Source of the DNA: Rathayibacter sp. SW19
Lineage (GTDB): Bacteria; Actinomycetota; Actinomycetes; Actinomycetales; Microbacteriaceae
DNA length: 64,000 nt
Reading direction: 5' to 3'
Assembly (NCBI RefSeq): GCF_030866825.1
Contig: NZ_CP133020.1
Coordinates: 620,001-684,000 of the forward strand
Position numbers and translations under genes: made by a program
Shown here: positions 1-7,836 of the stretch, piece by piece
Layout: the number at the start of each line of letters is the position of its first letter
Numbering within the stretch: position 1 is the stretch's first letter
Notes under the pieces: model-generated
Databases searched by the model: none
Seen by the model: the letters and a program-made list of their open reading frames with translations, nothing else
What the model was told of the DNA's origin: nothing

Positions 1-755
1 GGGTAGTGTGTGCGGATCTCCGCGCCGAACCGATCCTTGAGAGGGGTGATGATCCGGCCTCGGTTGGTGTAGTCCTCCGGGTTGGCGCTGGCCACGACAA
101 GCACGTCAAGTGGGAGTCGCAGCACGTAGCCGCGAATCTGGATGTCGCGTTCTTCCATGACGTTGAGCATCGCAACCTGGATGCGTTCGGCCAGATCCGG
201 AAGTTCGTTGATGGCCACGATGCCCCGGTGGCTGCGCGGGATGAGGCCGAAGTGGATCGTTTCGGGGTCGCCGAGGCTGCGCCCTTCTGCGACCTTCATC
301 GGGTCGACGTCGCCGATCAGGTCTGCGACGCTCGTGTCCGGGGTGGCAAGTTTCTCGGCGTACCTCTCGTCGCGGTGGCGCCAGGCCACGGGCAGGTCGT
401 CACCGAGTTCGGCGGCACGGCGGATGCTGGCGGTCGTGATCGGCTGGTACGGATGCTCACCCAACTCCGAACCGTCGATCACCGGAGTCCATTCATCAAG
501 CAGGCCGGCCAAGGTGCGCAACACTCGCGTTTTGCCCTGCCCGCGCTCGCCGAGCAGCACGATGTCGTGCCCGGCGATCAGTGCGCGCTCGAGCTGCGGG
601 ATGACGGTGGAATCAAACCCGTGCAGGCCGGGCCAGGGGTCGCGCCCGTCACGTAGAGCGTCAAGCAGGTTGTCGCGGATCTCTGCGCGCAGGGTCTTCT
701 GCCCGTGCCCGGATGCTCGAAGCTCACCAAGGGTTGCAATGGTTGGTCGGTTCAC
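1..755 (-). CDS. MoxR/Mg-chelatase-like AAA+ ATPase (partial)
   Basis: The protein is read from a GTG at 755 and runs off the left edge, so the C-terminus is missing. Residues 69-76 read GERGQGKT, a Walker A motif. Further on, NEL after VAI resembles a Walker B-like strand, and NPEDYTNRGR followed by PLKDRFG is the sensor segment of magnesium-chelatase/BchI-like and MoxR ATPases. These AAA+ proteins usually work with a von Willebrand A partner to remodel or metallate a target. The partner would lie beyond the window, so this is family knowledge and not seen. A GGAG lies only 2-3 bases before the GTG, so the exact start is uncertain. Confidence 0.8.
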   Translation of the reverse strand, partial: MNRPTIATLGELRASGHGQKTLRAEIRDNLLDALRDGRDPWPGLHGFDSTVIPQLERALIAGHDIVLLGERGQGKTRVLRTLAGLLDEWTPVIDGSELGEHPYQPITTASIRRAAELGDDLPVAWRHRDERYAEKLATPDTSVADLIGDVDPMKVAEGRSLGDPETIHFGLIPRSHRGIVAINELPDLAERIQVAMLNVMEERDIQIRGYVLRLPLDVLVVASANPEDYTNRGRIITPLKDRFGAEIRTHY

Positions 756-785
756 CTCTCCAACGCTACGCCGATCCTGCCCGCG

Positions 786-1178
786 TTGGTCGAGTAGCGA
801 GCGCTAGCGAGCGTATCGAGACCAGGGGTCTTCCATGCTGCACAGTGCGGTCTCGATACGCGTACTCGCTGCGCTCGTGCGCTACTCGACCAGCAACCTC
901 GGTGGTCGAGTAGCGAGCGCTAGCGAGCGTATCGAGACCAGGGGTCTTCCGTGCTGCACGGTGTGGTCTCGATACGCGTACTCGCTGCGCTCGTGCGCTA
1001 CTCGACCAGCAACCTCGGTGGTCGAGTAGCGAGCGCTAGCGAGCGTATCGAGACCTGGTACGCGTACTCGCTGCGCTCGTTCGGTACTCGACCAGCAACC
1101 TCGGTGGTCGAGTAGCGAGCGCTAGTGAGCGTATCGAGACCTGGTACGCGTACTCGCTGCGCTCGTGCGCTACTCGAG
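786..1178. repeat. Tandem array of palindromic GGTCGAG...GAGACC repeats
   Basis: Eight half-units alternate in orientation. Forward copies (GGTCGAGTAGCGAGCG...) lie at 788-823, 904-939, 1020-1055 and 1106-1141. Reverse copies (GGTCTCGATACGCG...CTCGACC and shortened forms) lie at 849-891, 965-1007, 1059-1093 and 1145-1177. The first two periods are exactly 116 bases; the third is 86 because about 30 bases are missing. Each forward/reverse pair could fold into a long hairpin. The array fills the divergent intergenic space between the ATPase and the methyltransferase-like gene, and no gene is visible in it. Confidence 0.92.
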
Positions 1179-1215
1179 ATCCATCGTCGTTTCTGGCGCG
1201 GCGTAGCCTGGACAC

Positions 1216-1689
1216 ATGCCAACAGTACGAGGAAGTCACGTTCCGCCACCCGTCTGGTTCGCGGCCACCCTGATCGTTCAACGGATGCTGTCGCGAAATC
1301 GAGCCTCCACTGCGGCTTCGCGAACCGTTTCCGGCGTGATTACCGCTGCGTCCGGCCTGCTCGCGATTTCGTCGGTAGCGACGCTCGTGCGAGCCGGCGC
1401 GGAGATCAGCCCGGTGCATCCGGAGCAGTCAGCGGTGCTTGTCACCGAAGGTCCGTTCCGGGTCTCGCGCAACCCTGTGTACCTCGCACTCGCGGGCATA
1501 CTCGTCGCCAACGCGGTGCTGCGTCGCTCGATTGTCGCGCTCGGGGCCGTGGCCGGGTTCGTGGCGGTGCTCGATCGCACACAAGTGCCCGCAGAGGAGC
1601 AGGCGCTCAGCAAAACGTTCAAGCGCGAGTACGAGAAGTACCGCGCGTCGACGCCGCGGTGGATTGGTCGCCCCGCGGTGCGCCGCTGA
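1216..1689 (+). CDS. Isoprenylcysteine carboxyl methyltransferase-like membrane protein
   Basis: A 157-residue protein with two or three hydrophobic stretches. The C-terminal half carries the family pattern GPFRVSRNPVYLA, a hydrophobic helix, then EEQAL, KREYEKY and PRWIG. In ICMT/phospholipid-methyltransferase relatives this region binds S-adenosylmethionine at the membrane. Bacterial members of this size are mostly of unknown substrate. No partner gene is adjacent. It starts at an ATG 38 bases after the palindromic repeat array, so its promoter probably lies within or just after the repeats. Confidence 0.8.
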   Translation: MPTVRGSHVPPPVWFAATLIVQRMLSRNRASTAASRTVSGVITAASGLLAISSVATLVRAGAEISPVHPEQSAVLVTEGPFRVSRNPVYLALAGILVANAVLRRSIVALGAVAGFVAVLDRTQVPAEEQALSKTFKREYEKYRASTPRWIGRPAVRR

Positions 1690-1721
1690 CCAGGCGGAGT
1701 TTCATGCGGTAGCCGAGCCCG

Positions 1722-3278
1722 CTAACCGAGGGGCGGCGGCGTTTTCAGGTCGCTGAGCGGCGTCGACTCCAGGTGGAGCGGTGTCGTGACCCAGTGCGCC
1801 GTGAACTCGTGCGTCGTGATGTCGCAGGCGATTTGCAACCGATGCGGCGTCTCGATGAAGACAACGTCGAACCGGAGATGTTGCTGATCCGACCAGCCGC
1901 CCGCGACGGCGATCGGCACGAGATCGGATGCGGCGTCCGCGACGTTCCACTCGCCGGCCTTGAGAAGCGCCGAAAGCTCGCCGGACTCGTCGACCAGTGT
2001 GACCCGCCAGGTCGCCGATTGTTGCGCTACGTGCACCGCATGCAGAGACGGCTGCGCTTCGCAGCTGCCGCCGACCGGGGTGAATGACACGTCTTCAGTT
2101 GGTCGAGTAACGGGCATCAGCGAGTGGAGCGAGACCTCGTCGGCGGTCTCTTGGTCTCGATACGCTCGTTCCTCGCTACTCGACCAACGGAGGTGACCAA
2201 CGGAGTCGGGCAACTTGGCGCTCCCCGGAGGTAGCGGCAGCTGCAGGGCGTCCATGCGCGCGCGCAGCCGGTCGTCGGCATCGGCGGACGGCGTGCCAAC
2301 TCCCGAAAGCGCGGGGAGGAGCTCGCGCCACACGATGTCCAACGTTTCCTGCATGTCGTTGGTCTGGCTCGTGATGGCGATTACGGCATCCTGTTCGGGC
2401 AGGATCAAGCAGAACTGACCGCACGCGCCGTCGCCACGGTAGCCGTGGCGCGACATCCAGAATTGAAATCCGTAGCCCTGCCGCCAGTCCGGCCCGGCGG
2501 ACGGGTCGTCGGGGAACGGAACGGTCGTGGCGATCTGGAAACTGCCGGCCTGTTCGACCCACTCTTCGGGTAACAGTTGCGTGCCGTTCCAGGTGCCGCG
2601 CTGCAGGTGCAGCTGACCGAGGCGGGCGATCGCATCCGTCGTGGCGAAGAGTCCGCTGAAGCCGAGGTCTTGGCCGGGCGGATACTGCTGCCAGCCGATC
2701 GGGCCGATGCCGAGCGGGTCGAGCAGGCGGGGGCGCAAGTAGTCGGCGAGCGACAGGCCGCTCTTTTTCTGGATGATGGCCGCGAGCGTGTAGGTGGCCG
2801 GCTGGTTGTAGGCGAAGTAGGTGCCGGGATCGCGCTCGGGCGGCAGCATCAGAAAGCCTCGGACGAGGTTTTCTGGATCTGCCTGCCCTGCTTGAGCGAG
2901 CGTGTCGAAGGTGTGGCCGGTCGCCATCGATGCGAGGTGACGCACGAGGATCGAGCGGCTGCGGGCATCCGTCACGTCGGCGTCGAATTCGGGGAAGTAG
3001 GAGATCGCCGTGGCATCGAGGTTCAGAAGACCCTCTGAAATGGCGATGCCCGCCGCAGCCGAGGTGAAGCTCTTGCTCAGCGAATAGAGCAGGTGGCGCC
3101 GCTGCGCCGCGTACGGCGTCCACCAGCCCTGGGCGATCACTTGGCCGTGGCGCAGGATCATCAGGCTGTGCGGATCCTGCGTCGGCGAGCCCTCAAGTGC
3201 ATCCAGAAAGCGCAGGATGCCGCGGGCATCCACGCCCTGTGCGGACGGTGTGCTCGCGGGCAGCGGTGCGTGGTTCAT
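1722..3278 (-). CDS. Serine hydrolase, class C beta-lactamase/penicillin-binding-like
   Basis: A 518-residue protein with the class C beta-lactamase/esterase fold signatures: nucleophile motif S-L-S-K at about residues 66-69, YAYN as the Y-x-N motif, and the GACGQFCLI strand typical of this subfamily near residue 280. There is no clear signal peptide, which suggests a cytoplasmic esterase or peptidase rather than a resistance enzyme. AGGA precedes the ATG at a good distance. The C-terminal part (complement of 2099-2187) contains an in-frame copy of the palindromic repeat found at 786-1178, encoding SSSEERAYRDQETADEVSLH and following residues, which is probably a lineage-specific insertion in a tolerant loop. 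Confidence 0.87.
   Translation of the reverse strand: MNHAPLPASTPSAQGVDARGILRFLDALEGSPTQDPHSLMILRHGQVIAQGWWTPYAAQRRHLLYSLSKSFTSAAAGIAISEGLLNLDATAISYFPEFDADVTDARSRSILVRHLASMATGHTFDTLAQAGQADPENLVRGFLMLPPERDPGTYFAYNQPATYTLAAIIQKKSGLSLADYLRPRLLDPLGIGPIGWQQYPPGQDLGFSGLFATTDAIARLGQLHLQRGTWNGTQLLPEEWVEQAGSFQIATTVPFPDDPSAGPDWRQGYGFQFWMSRHGYRGDGACGQFCLILPEQDAVIAITSQTNDMQETLDIVWRELLPALSGVGTPSADADDRLRARMDALQLPLPPGSAKLPDSVGHLRWSSSEERAYRDQETADEVSLHSLMPVTRPTEDVSFTPVGGSCEAQPSLHAVHVAQQSATWRVTLVDESGELSALLKAGEWNVADAASDLVPIAVAGGWSDQQHLRFDVVFIETPHRLQIACDITTHEFTAHWVTTPLHLESTPLSDLKTPPPLG
2099..2187. repeat. Palindromic repeat inserted inside a coding region
   Basis: TTGGTCGAG at 2099 and CTCGACCAA ending at 2187 bracket one forward unit (2101-2136) and one reverse unit (2153-2185) of the same family as the array at 786-1178. 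It lies wholly inside the serine hydrolase gene and keeps the reading frame open on the minus strand. Confidence 0.85.
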
Positions 3279-3430
3279 CGGGGGTCCTCTTCATCATGGG
3301 CGATGCCCGGAAATCGCGCGATACTCAGCCTCGGACAGTCATTACCGGTCGTTGCCAGCGTATCGGCCACGTCGATTTTGCGAAGGATGTACTGGTGCCA
3401 AGTCGCTGATCATTGCCTCGCGGTCGATGT

Positions 3431-3576
3431 TCAGGCTGGGGCGAATACCGACAGGCCCAGCGCTCGGGCGGAGTCGGCCATCCGTGCATCGTAGGTCACG
3501 ACGTGTTCCACTCCGATTCGGATGGCGGCTGCCAGGTGAAGGGCGTCGAGTGAGCGCAGGTTCGCGCCCGGCCCGG
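3431..3576 (-). pseudogene. PIN-domain (VapC-like) toxin remnant, C-terminus only
   Basis: Just beyond the gap stop codon, the minus strand encodes GANLRSLDALHLAAAI, then VTYDARMA, then ALGLSVFAPA and a stop at 3431. This is the C-terminal third of a VapC/PIN ribonuclease: the DALHLA segment and the D of VTYD are conserved acidic positions in that fold. The N-terminal part that would carry the first catalytic aspartate is absent because the frame runs back into gap. No VapB antitoxin is seen. It is best read as a decayed toxin-antitoxin remnant. Confidence 0.72.
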
Positions 3577-4578
3577 TCACCGACCGGCGAGCAGCTCGAG
3601 TGTGTCGACGACGCGGTTGGAGAATCCCCACTCGTTGTCGTACCAGGCGACCACTTTGATGTTGCGTCCATCGACGCGAGTCAGTGCGGAGTCGAAGATG
3701 GCAGACGCCGGGTTGCCGGTGATGTCGGAGGAGACGAGCGGGTCATCCGAATATTCGAGGATGCCGGTGAGCGGCCCCTCCGCAGCCGTGCGGTATGCGG
3801 CGAGCACCTCATCGCGCGTCACATCGCGTGCGACGACCGTGTTGAGTTCGACGAGCGAGCCGACCGGAACCGGTACGCGGATCGAGTCGCCGGACAGCTT
3901 TCCGTTGAGGTTCGGGAGTACGAGGCCGATCGCCTTGGCGGCACCGGTCGTCGTCGGCACGATATTGACCGCGGCGGCGCGAGCGCGGCGCGGATCGCGA
4001 TGTGGGCCATCCTGCAGATTCTGCTCCTGGGTGTAGGCGTGGATTGTCGTCATGAACCCGTGCTCGATGCCAGCGAGCTCATCAAGCACGTGTGCAAGCG
4101 GAGCGAGCGCGTTCGTTGTGCACGACGCGTTCGAGATGATTGTGTGGGCGGCCGGATCGTAGGCATCCGTGTTGACCCCGAACGCGATCGTGACATCGGC
4201 GCCGTCCGACGGAGCGCTGACCAGCACCTTCTTCGCCCCGGCCTCGAGATGAACGCGTGCCGCGGTGGCCGACGTGAAACGACCGGTCGACTCGAGCACG
4301 ACATCGACTCCGAGGTCGGCCCACGGCAGCTTCGCCGGGTCGCGCTCGGCGAGCACCTGGATGCGCCGGCCGTCGACGACGAGGGTGTTGCCGTCGACGG
4401 TCACCGGGCGGCCGAGCCGACCGCCGGTTGTGTCATAGGCGAGCAGCCGTGCGAGCGTGGCCGGCTCCGTCAGGTCATTGACGGCGACGACCTCAAGGTC
4501 GCTCTTGCGTTCGAGCAGTGCGCGCAGCACGTTGCGTCCGATGCGTCCGAATCCGTTGATTGCAATGCGAGTGGTCAT
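3577..4578 (-). CDS. gap: Glyceraldehyde-3-phosphate dehydrogenase, type I
   Basis: A 333-residue enzyme converting glyceraldehyde 3-phosphate to 1,3-bisphosphoglycerate in glycolysis. It has the NAD-binding NGFGRIGR near the N-terminus and the active-site SNASCTTN with Cys153. The C-terminal WYDNEWGFSNRV is the usual family ending. The N-D-L after the second beta strand is usual for NAD-using GapA rather than NADP-using GapB. The start at 4578 is chosen because AGGA lies 8 bases upstream; an in-frame ATG at 4593 overlaps that ribosome-binding site. The gene stands alone, without pgk or tpi next to it, so it may be a second copy in the genome. Confidence 0.95.
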   Translation of the reverse strand: MTTRIAINGFGRIGRNVLRALLERKSDLEVVAVNDLTEPATLARLLAYDTTGGRLGRPVTVDGNTLVVDGRRIQVLAERDPAKLPWADLGVDVVLESTGRFTSATAARVHLEAGAKKVLVSAPSDGADVTIAFGVNTDAYDPAAHTIISNASCTTNALAPLAHVLDELAGIEHGFMTTIHAYTQEQNLQDGPHRDPRRARAAAVNIVPTTTGAAKAIGLVLPNLNGKLSGDSIRVPVPVGSLVELNTVVARDVTRDEVLAAYRTAAEGPLTGILEYSDDPLVSSDITGNPASAIFDSALTRVDGRNIKVVAWYDNEWGFSNRVVDTLELLAGR

Positions 4579-4903
4579 GGGTGAAGTCCTCATTCTTTGT
4601 CTTTCGTTACCAGACTCTCGCGAAGCGTCCGTTCACGACAGCGGCGCGATCGCCATGGTCCGAAAGGATCGCGCCAGAGCGCCAGCGCCCTCAAGTCTCT
4701 TCGGCGACCTCCGGTCGCGTTCCGTGCCTGCGAAACGATGCACACGTTCTGCGCCGACGCCCACGACCAGCAGCCTTCGTCGAATTGTCGACAGTGAATC
4801 GACAGCCGCTGTCGATTCGGCATGGCGCCGTTCGACCTTGTGGTGAGAAGGTTGAGAAGCGACCTTCCAGAACACAAACCTTCACAACAACAAGGAGTTC
4901 GAG
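4579..4903. other. 325-base divergent intergenic region
   Basis: This separates gap (minus) from the YciI-like gene (plus). No credible ORF or RNA gene was found. The one distinct structure is the 10-3-10 palindrome at 4796-4818. AAGGAG at about 4889 is the ribosome-binding site for the downstream gene. Confidence 0.6.
4796..4818. promoter_or_regulatory. Candidate operator palindrome upstream of the sigma-factor operon
   Basis: GAATCGACAG, three bases, CTGTCGATTC: a perfect 10-3-10 inverted repeat. A further half-site-like GTCGACAG overlaps its left flank at about 4787. The spacing and symmetry suit a dimeric DNA-binding protein. Which regulator binds, and whether it acts on gap or on the YciI/sigma pair, cannot be told from sequence. 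Confidence 0.45.
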
Positions 4904-5323
4904 ATGGCCAAATACATGCTGATCATGCGCCCGACGGATGAGTCGTACGCGAAGTTCGCGAGCATCGACTTCGCAGAGATTCTGGATGCCATGGGCCAGT
5001 TCAACGATGAGTTGATCCGCGCCGGCGTTCTGCTTGCGGCCGAGGGCCTCGAGGATGCAAGCGAAACCGTTGTCGTCGACTTCACCGGTGAGACACCGGT
5101 GGTCACCGACGGCCCATACGGGGAGACGAAGGAGTTGTTCAACGGCTACTACATCCTCGATGTCGCCTCAAAGCAGGAGGCCGTCGAATGGGCCAAGCGC
5201 ATGCCGATGATGGAGGGGAGCAAAGCCGAGATTCGCAGGGTTCCGTCGATCGACGAGTTCCCGCAGGACAACACGTGGATTCAGAAGGAGCGAGCGTGGC
5301 GCGAGCGGACCGGCCAGCTCTGA
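4904..5323 (+). CDS. YciI-like DGPF-domain protein
   Basis: A 139-residue protein of the YCII/DGPF family. The diagnostic TDGPYGETKELFNGYYILDV is at residues 66-85, followed by EAVEWAKRMP. The ferredoxin-like fold is known; the biochemical role of the group is not settled. AAGGAG sits 7 bases before the ATG. Its 3' end overlaps the start of an ECF sigma factor. DGPF proteins are known neighbours of ECF42 sigma factors, where they are thought to be part of the regulon or signalling unit. Confidence 0.88.
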   Translation: MAKYMLIMRPTDESYAKFASIDFAEILDAMGQFNDELIRAGVLLAAEGLEDASETVVVDFTGETPVVTDGPYGETKELFNGYYILDVASKQEAVEWAKRMPMMEGSKAEIRRVPSIDEFPQDNTWIQKERAWRERTGQL

Positions 5324-6660
5324 CTCTCACGGCGAGCAGCAGCTCCGCGAGCACCAGCGCGGCGAGGGCAAGCTCGGCGAGCACGCGCGGCGCGCGCTCG
5401 GGCTCGGCGAGGGCCGCCGTCGAAGCGGTGTGGCGGATGGAGTCCGCTCGCATCGTCGGCGCGCTCGCCCGCTACACCGGCGATTTCTCACTCGCCGAGG
5501 ATCTCGCCCAGGAGGCGCTCGCGGAGGCGCTCGTCTCCTGGGCGATCGACGGTGTGCCCGCTCAGCCGATCGGATGGTTGCAGACCGTCGGTCGCCGCCG
5601 GGCTATCGACACGTTCCGGCGGCGATCCGCCCTCGATGAACGCTACGCGGCGCTCGCTCGCGAACTCGACAGCCACGCTCCCGGCGCAGACAGGCTGTTC
5701 GACCCGGATGCGATCAATGATGATGTGCTCGCCTTGATGTTCGTCGCGTGTCATCCGGTGTTGTCGAAAGAGGCCCGGATCGCATTGACGTTGCGAGTCG
5801 TCGGCGGGCTCACAACCGAGGAGATCGCCAAGGCGTTCCTCGTGCCGGTGCCCACGATTCAGGCGCGCATCACGCGTGCGAAGAAAACGCTGGCCAGCGA
5901 GAACGTGCCATTCGCCATTCCTCGACGGAACGAATTGGCCGCGCGGCTTGGTTCGGTGCTCCAGGTTGTCTACCTGATTTTCACCGAGGGCTCGTCCGCA
6001 TCCGGTGGCGACCAATGGATGCGCACGGAGCTCGCTTCCGAAGCACTTCGGCTTGCTCGCGTGCTGGCGCAGCTCGCGCCGGAGCCCGACGTGCTCGGCC
6101 TGCTCGCACTGCTCGAACTCACGGCAGCCCGTTTCCCCGCCCGACTCGACGCTTCCGGCCATCCTGTGCTCCTCGAAGATCAGGATCGGCGGATGTGGGA
6201 CCGGTCGGCGATCCGGCGCGGGCGCGCGGCACTCGCGCAGGCGATCGCGAACGATCGTGGGCTCGGCGCATACGCCTTGCAAGCCTCCATCGCGGAGTGC
6301 CACGCGATTGCGCCATCTGTCGCCGAAACGGATTGGGAGCGAATCGTCGTGCTGTATGGCGCATTGGGCCGTCTGACGCCGTCGCCCATCGTCGAACTGA
6401 ACCGTGCGGTCGCTGTCGCGATGGCATCCGGTCCGTCGAATGGACCCGAGAACGGTCTCCTACTGATCGATGCGATGGATGCCCGGGGTCAGCTATCCGG
6501 TTCGCACTTGCTTCCGGCCATCCGGGGCGAGTTGCTCGTGCGACTCGGCCGTCGGGACGAGGCACGGTCGGCACTCCAGGAGGCTGTGCGCCTCTGCGGG
6601 AACGCCGCGGAGCGGGGCGAACTCGAGCGCAAGCTGCGTGCGCTCGCCGACCGCGGATGA
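5296..6660 (+). CDS. ECF sigma factor, ECF42-like, with long C-terminal domain
   Basis: The chosen GTG at 5296 overlaps the end of the DGPF gene and gives 454 residues. After a Ser/Ala-rich tail of about 40 residues comes sigma region 2 (ESARIVGALARYTGDFSLAE, then WLQTVGRRRAIDTFRRR). Region 4 follows with LTTEEIAKAFLVPVPTIQAR. The remaining 250 residues form a helical, TPR-like extension containing LNRAVAVAMASGP. ECF42 sigma factors have exactly this extension, lack an anti-sigma factor and sit beside DGPF genes, which matches here. An in-frame start at 5188 would lie inside the DGPF gene and is less likely. Confidence 0.88.
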   Translation: MARADRPALTLTASSSSASTSAARASSASTRGARSGSARAAVEAVWRMESARIVGALARYTGDFSLAEDLAQEALAEALVSWAIDGVPAQPIGWLQTVGRRRAIDTFRRRSALDERYAALARELDSHAPGADRLFDPDAINDDVLALMFVACHPVLSKEARIALTLRVVGGLTTEEIAKAFLVPVPTIQARITRAKKTLASENVPFAIPRRNELAARLGSVLQVVYLIFTEGSSASGGDQWMRTELASEALRLARVLAQLAPEPDVLGLLALLELTAARFPARLDASGHPVLLEDQDRRMWDRSAIRRGRAALAQAIANDRGLGAYALQASIAECHAIAPSVAETDWERIVVLYGALGRLTPSPIVELNRAVAVAMASGPSNGPENGLLLIDAMDARGQLSGSHLLPAIRGELLVRLGRRDEARSALQEAVRLCGNAAERGELERKLRALADRG

Positions 6661-6677
6661 GTAGCGCCCGCAGCGAC

Positions 6678-7646
6678 TTACTCGCGCCGGGGTGCTCGCG
6701 CGGCGAAGGTGTGCCGGTATTCGCTTGGTGAGGTGCCGAGGATGCGTTGGAAATGCATCCGCAGGTTTGCGCCGGTGCCGAGGCCGACCTCGGCTGCGAT
6801 CTGTTCGACGCTGCGCTCGGATCGCTCGAGTTGTTCCCGGGCGACGTCGATGCGGGCCCGCATGACCCACTCCATCGGCGTGTAGCCCGTGTCGTCGACG
6901 AAGCGTCGCGAGAACGTGCGTGGCGAGACCGCGGCGTGCCGGGCGAGTGCGGCGAGCGTGAGCGGTTCGCTGAGCTGCCGCAGCACCCACTCGCGGGTGG
7001 CAGCGAACCGCTCGCCGAGCGGCTCCGGAACGCTACGAGGCACATACTGTGCCTGACCGCCGCTGCGGTATGGGGCCGCGACCAACCGTCTGGCCGCGTG
7101 ATTGGATGCAGCGACACCGAGATCGCCGCGCAGAATGTGCAGACACAAATCGATTCCGGATGCCGCCCCCGCCGAGGTCAGCACGCTTCCCTCGTCGACG
7201 AACAGCACGTTCTCGTCGACCCGCACGAGCGGATGCTTCGCCTCAAGCGCGCGCGTGTAGTGCCAGTGCGTCGTGGCGCGCTTGCCATCGAGCAACCCGG
7301 TTGCGGCCAGTGCGAACGCGCCCGTCGATATGGCGGCGAGCCGCGCACCCCGGGTGTGCGCGGCGATGAGTGAATCGAGAACCGCCTGCGGTGGGTCGTC
7401 CCGGCCGGGGAATCGGTAGCCGGGAATGAAGATGAGGTCGGCCCAGGTAAGCGCTTCGAGGCCGTGCGCGACGTGATACGACAGGCCGTCGCCGCCGGCC
7501 ACGAGGCCGGGTGCAGCACCGCAAACGCGCACCTCGTATGGCATGCTCGCCCGGGTTGAGAACACCTGCGCAGGGATGCCGACATCCAGCGGCTTCGCCC
7601 CCTCGAGCACAAGGACGGCGACGCGGCGCAAGGGGTTGGCTGGCAT
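6678..7646 (-). CDS. GlxA-type transcriptional regulator (DJ-1/PfpI + AraC HTH)
   Basis: A 322-residue regulator. The N-terminal half is a DJ-1/PfpI (class I glutamine amidotransferase-like) domain; the usual nucleophile elbow reads AISTGAFALA, so a Thr replaces the Cys and catalysis is unlikely. The C-terminal 100 residues are an AraC double helix-turn-helix (LTLAALARHAAVSPRTFSRR, then VEQIAAEVGLGTGANLRMHF). The start at 7646 (MPANPLRR) fits the domain boundary; a longer reading to 7700 adds an uncharacteristic tail. No clear ribosome-binding site is seen. It faces the sigma-factor operon convergently. Confidence 0.87.
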   Translation of the reverse strand: MPANPLRRVAVLVLEGAKPLDVGIPAQVFSTRASMPYEVRVCGAAPGLVAGGDGLSYHVAHGLEALTWADLIFIPGYRFPGRDDPPQAVLDSLIAAHTRGARLAAISTGAFALAATGLLDGKRATTHWHYTRALEAKHPLVRVDENVLFVDEGSVLTSAGAASGIDLCLHILRGDLGVAASNHAARRLVAAPYRSGGQAQYVPRSVPEPLGERFAATREWVLRQLSEPLTLAALARHAAVSPRTFSRRFVDDTGYTPMEWVMRARIDVAREQLERSERSVEQIAAEVGLGTGANLRMHFQRILGTSPSEYRHTFAARAPRRE

Positions 7647-7728
7647 GCGATCAGCGTACGCGGCGGCGATGCTGGCATCCCGCAGATGCGTATGAAGCAC
7701 GCACTGTAGATGAGTGTCGTCGCCGTGG

Positions 7729-7755
7729 TTGACTGTCAGCCTCGCGTGCTACCCT
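7729..7755 (+). promoter_or_regulatory. Putative promoter of the abiF-like small RNA
   Basis: TTGACT at 7729-7734 and TACCCT at 7750-7755 form a -35/-10 pair with a short 15-base spacer. TG at 7747-7748 gives an extended -10. A start around 7760-7762 would place the stem and oligo-T run exactly downstream. Inferred from the base pattern only. Confidence 0.45.
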
Positions 7756-7758
7756 GGC

Positions 7759-7809
7759 TGCAACACGACCGGTTCCGCCCCTAGGGGTCCAGGGCCGGTC
7801 TTTTTTTTT
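7759..7809 (+). ncRNA. Candidate abiF-type small structured RNA
   Basis: A short RNA candidate directly upstream of an Abi_2-family gene. GACCGG (7767-7772) pairs with CCGGTC (7795-7800), which is followed by nine T residues (7801-7809). The loop contains the self-complementary CCCCTAGGGG. If transcription started earlier, CCCTGG (7752-7757) could pair with CCAGGG (7789-7794) to make an H-type pseudoknot. The abiF RNA motif is described from comparative genomics as a structured RNA preceding Abi-like genes. This element has the same position and general form, but I could not align it. An alternative reading is a leader terminator. Confidence 0.55.
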
Positions 7810-7836
7810 CTGCACGAGGGTCGGGACGGGGGATGG

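Noticed and set aside
786..1178. CRISPR array
   Set aside because: The repeats alternate in orientation and the spacers are also repeated, so this is a palindromic repeat cluster; no cas genes are present.
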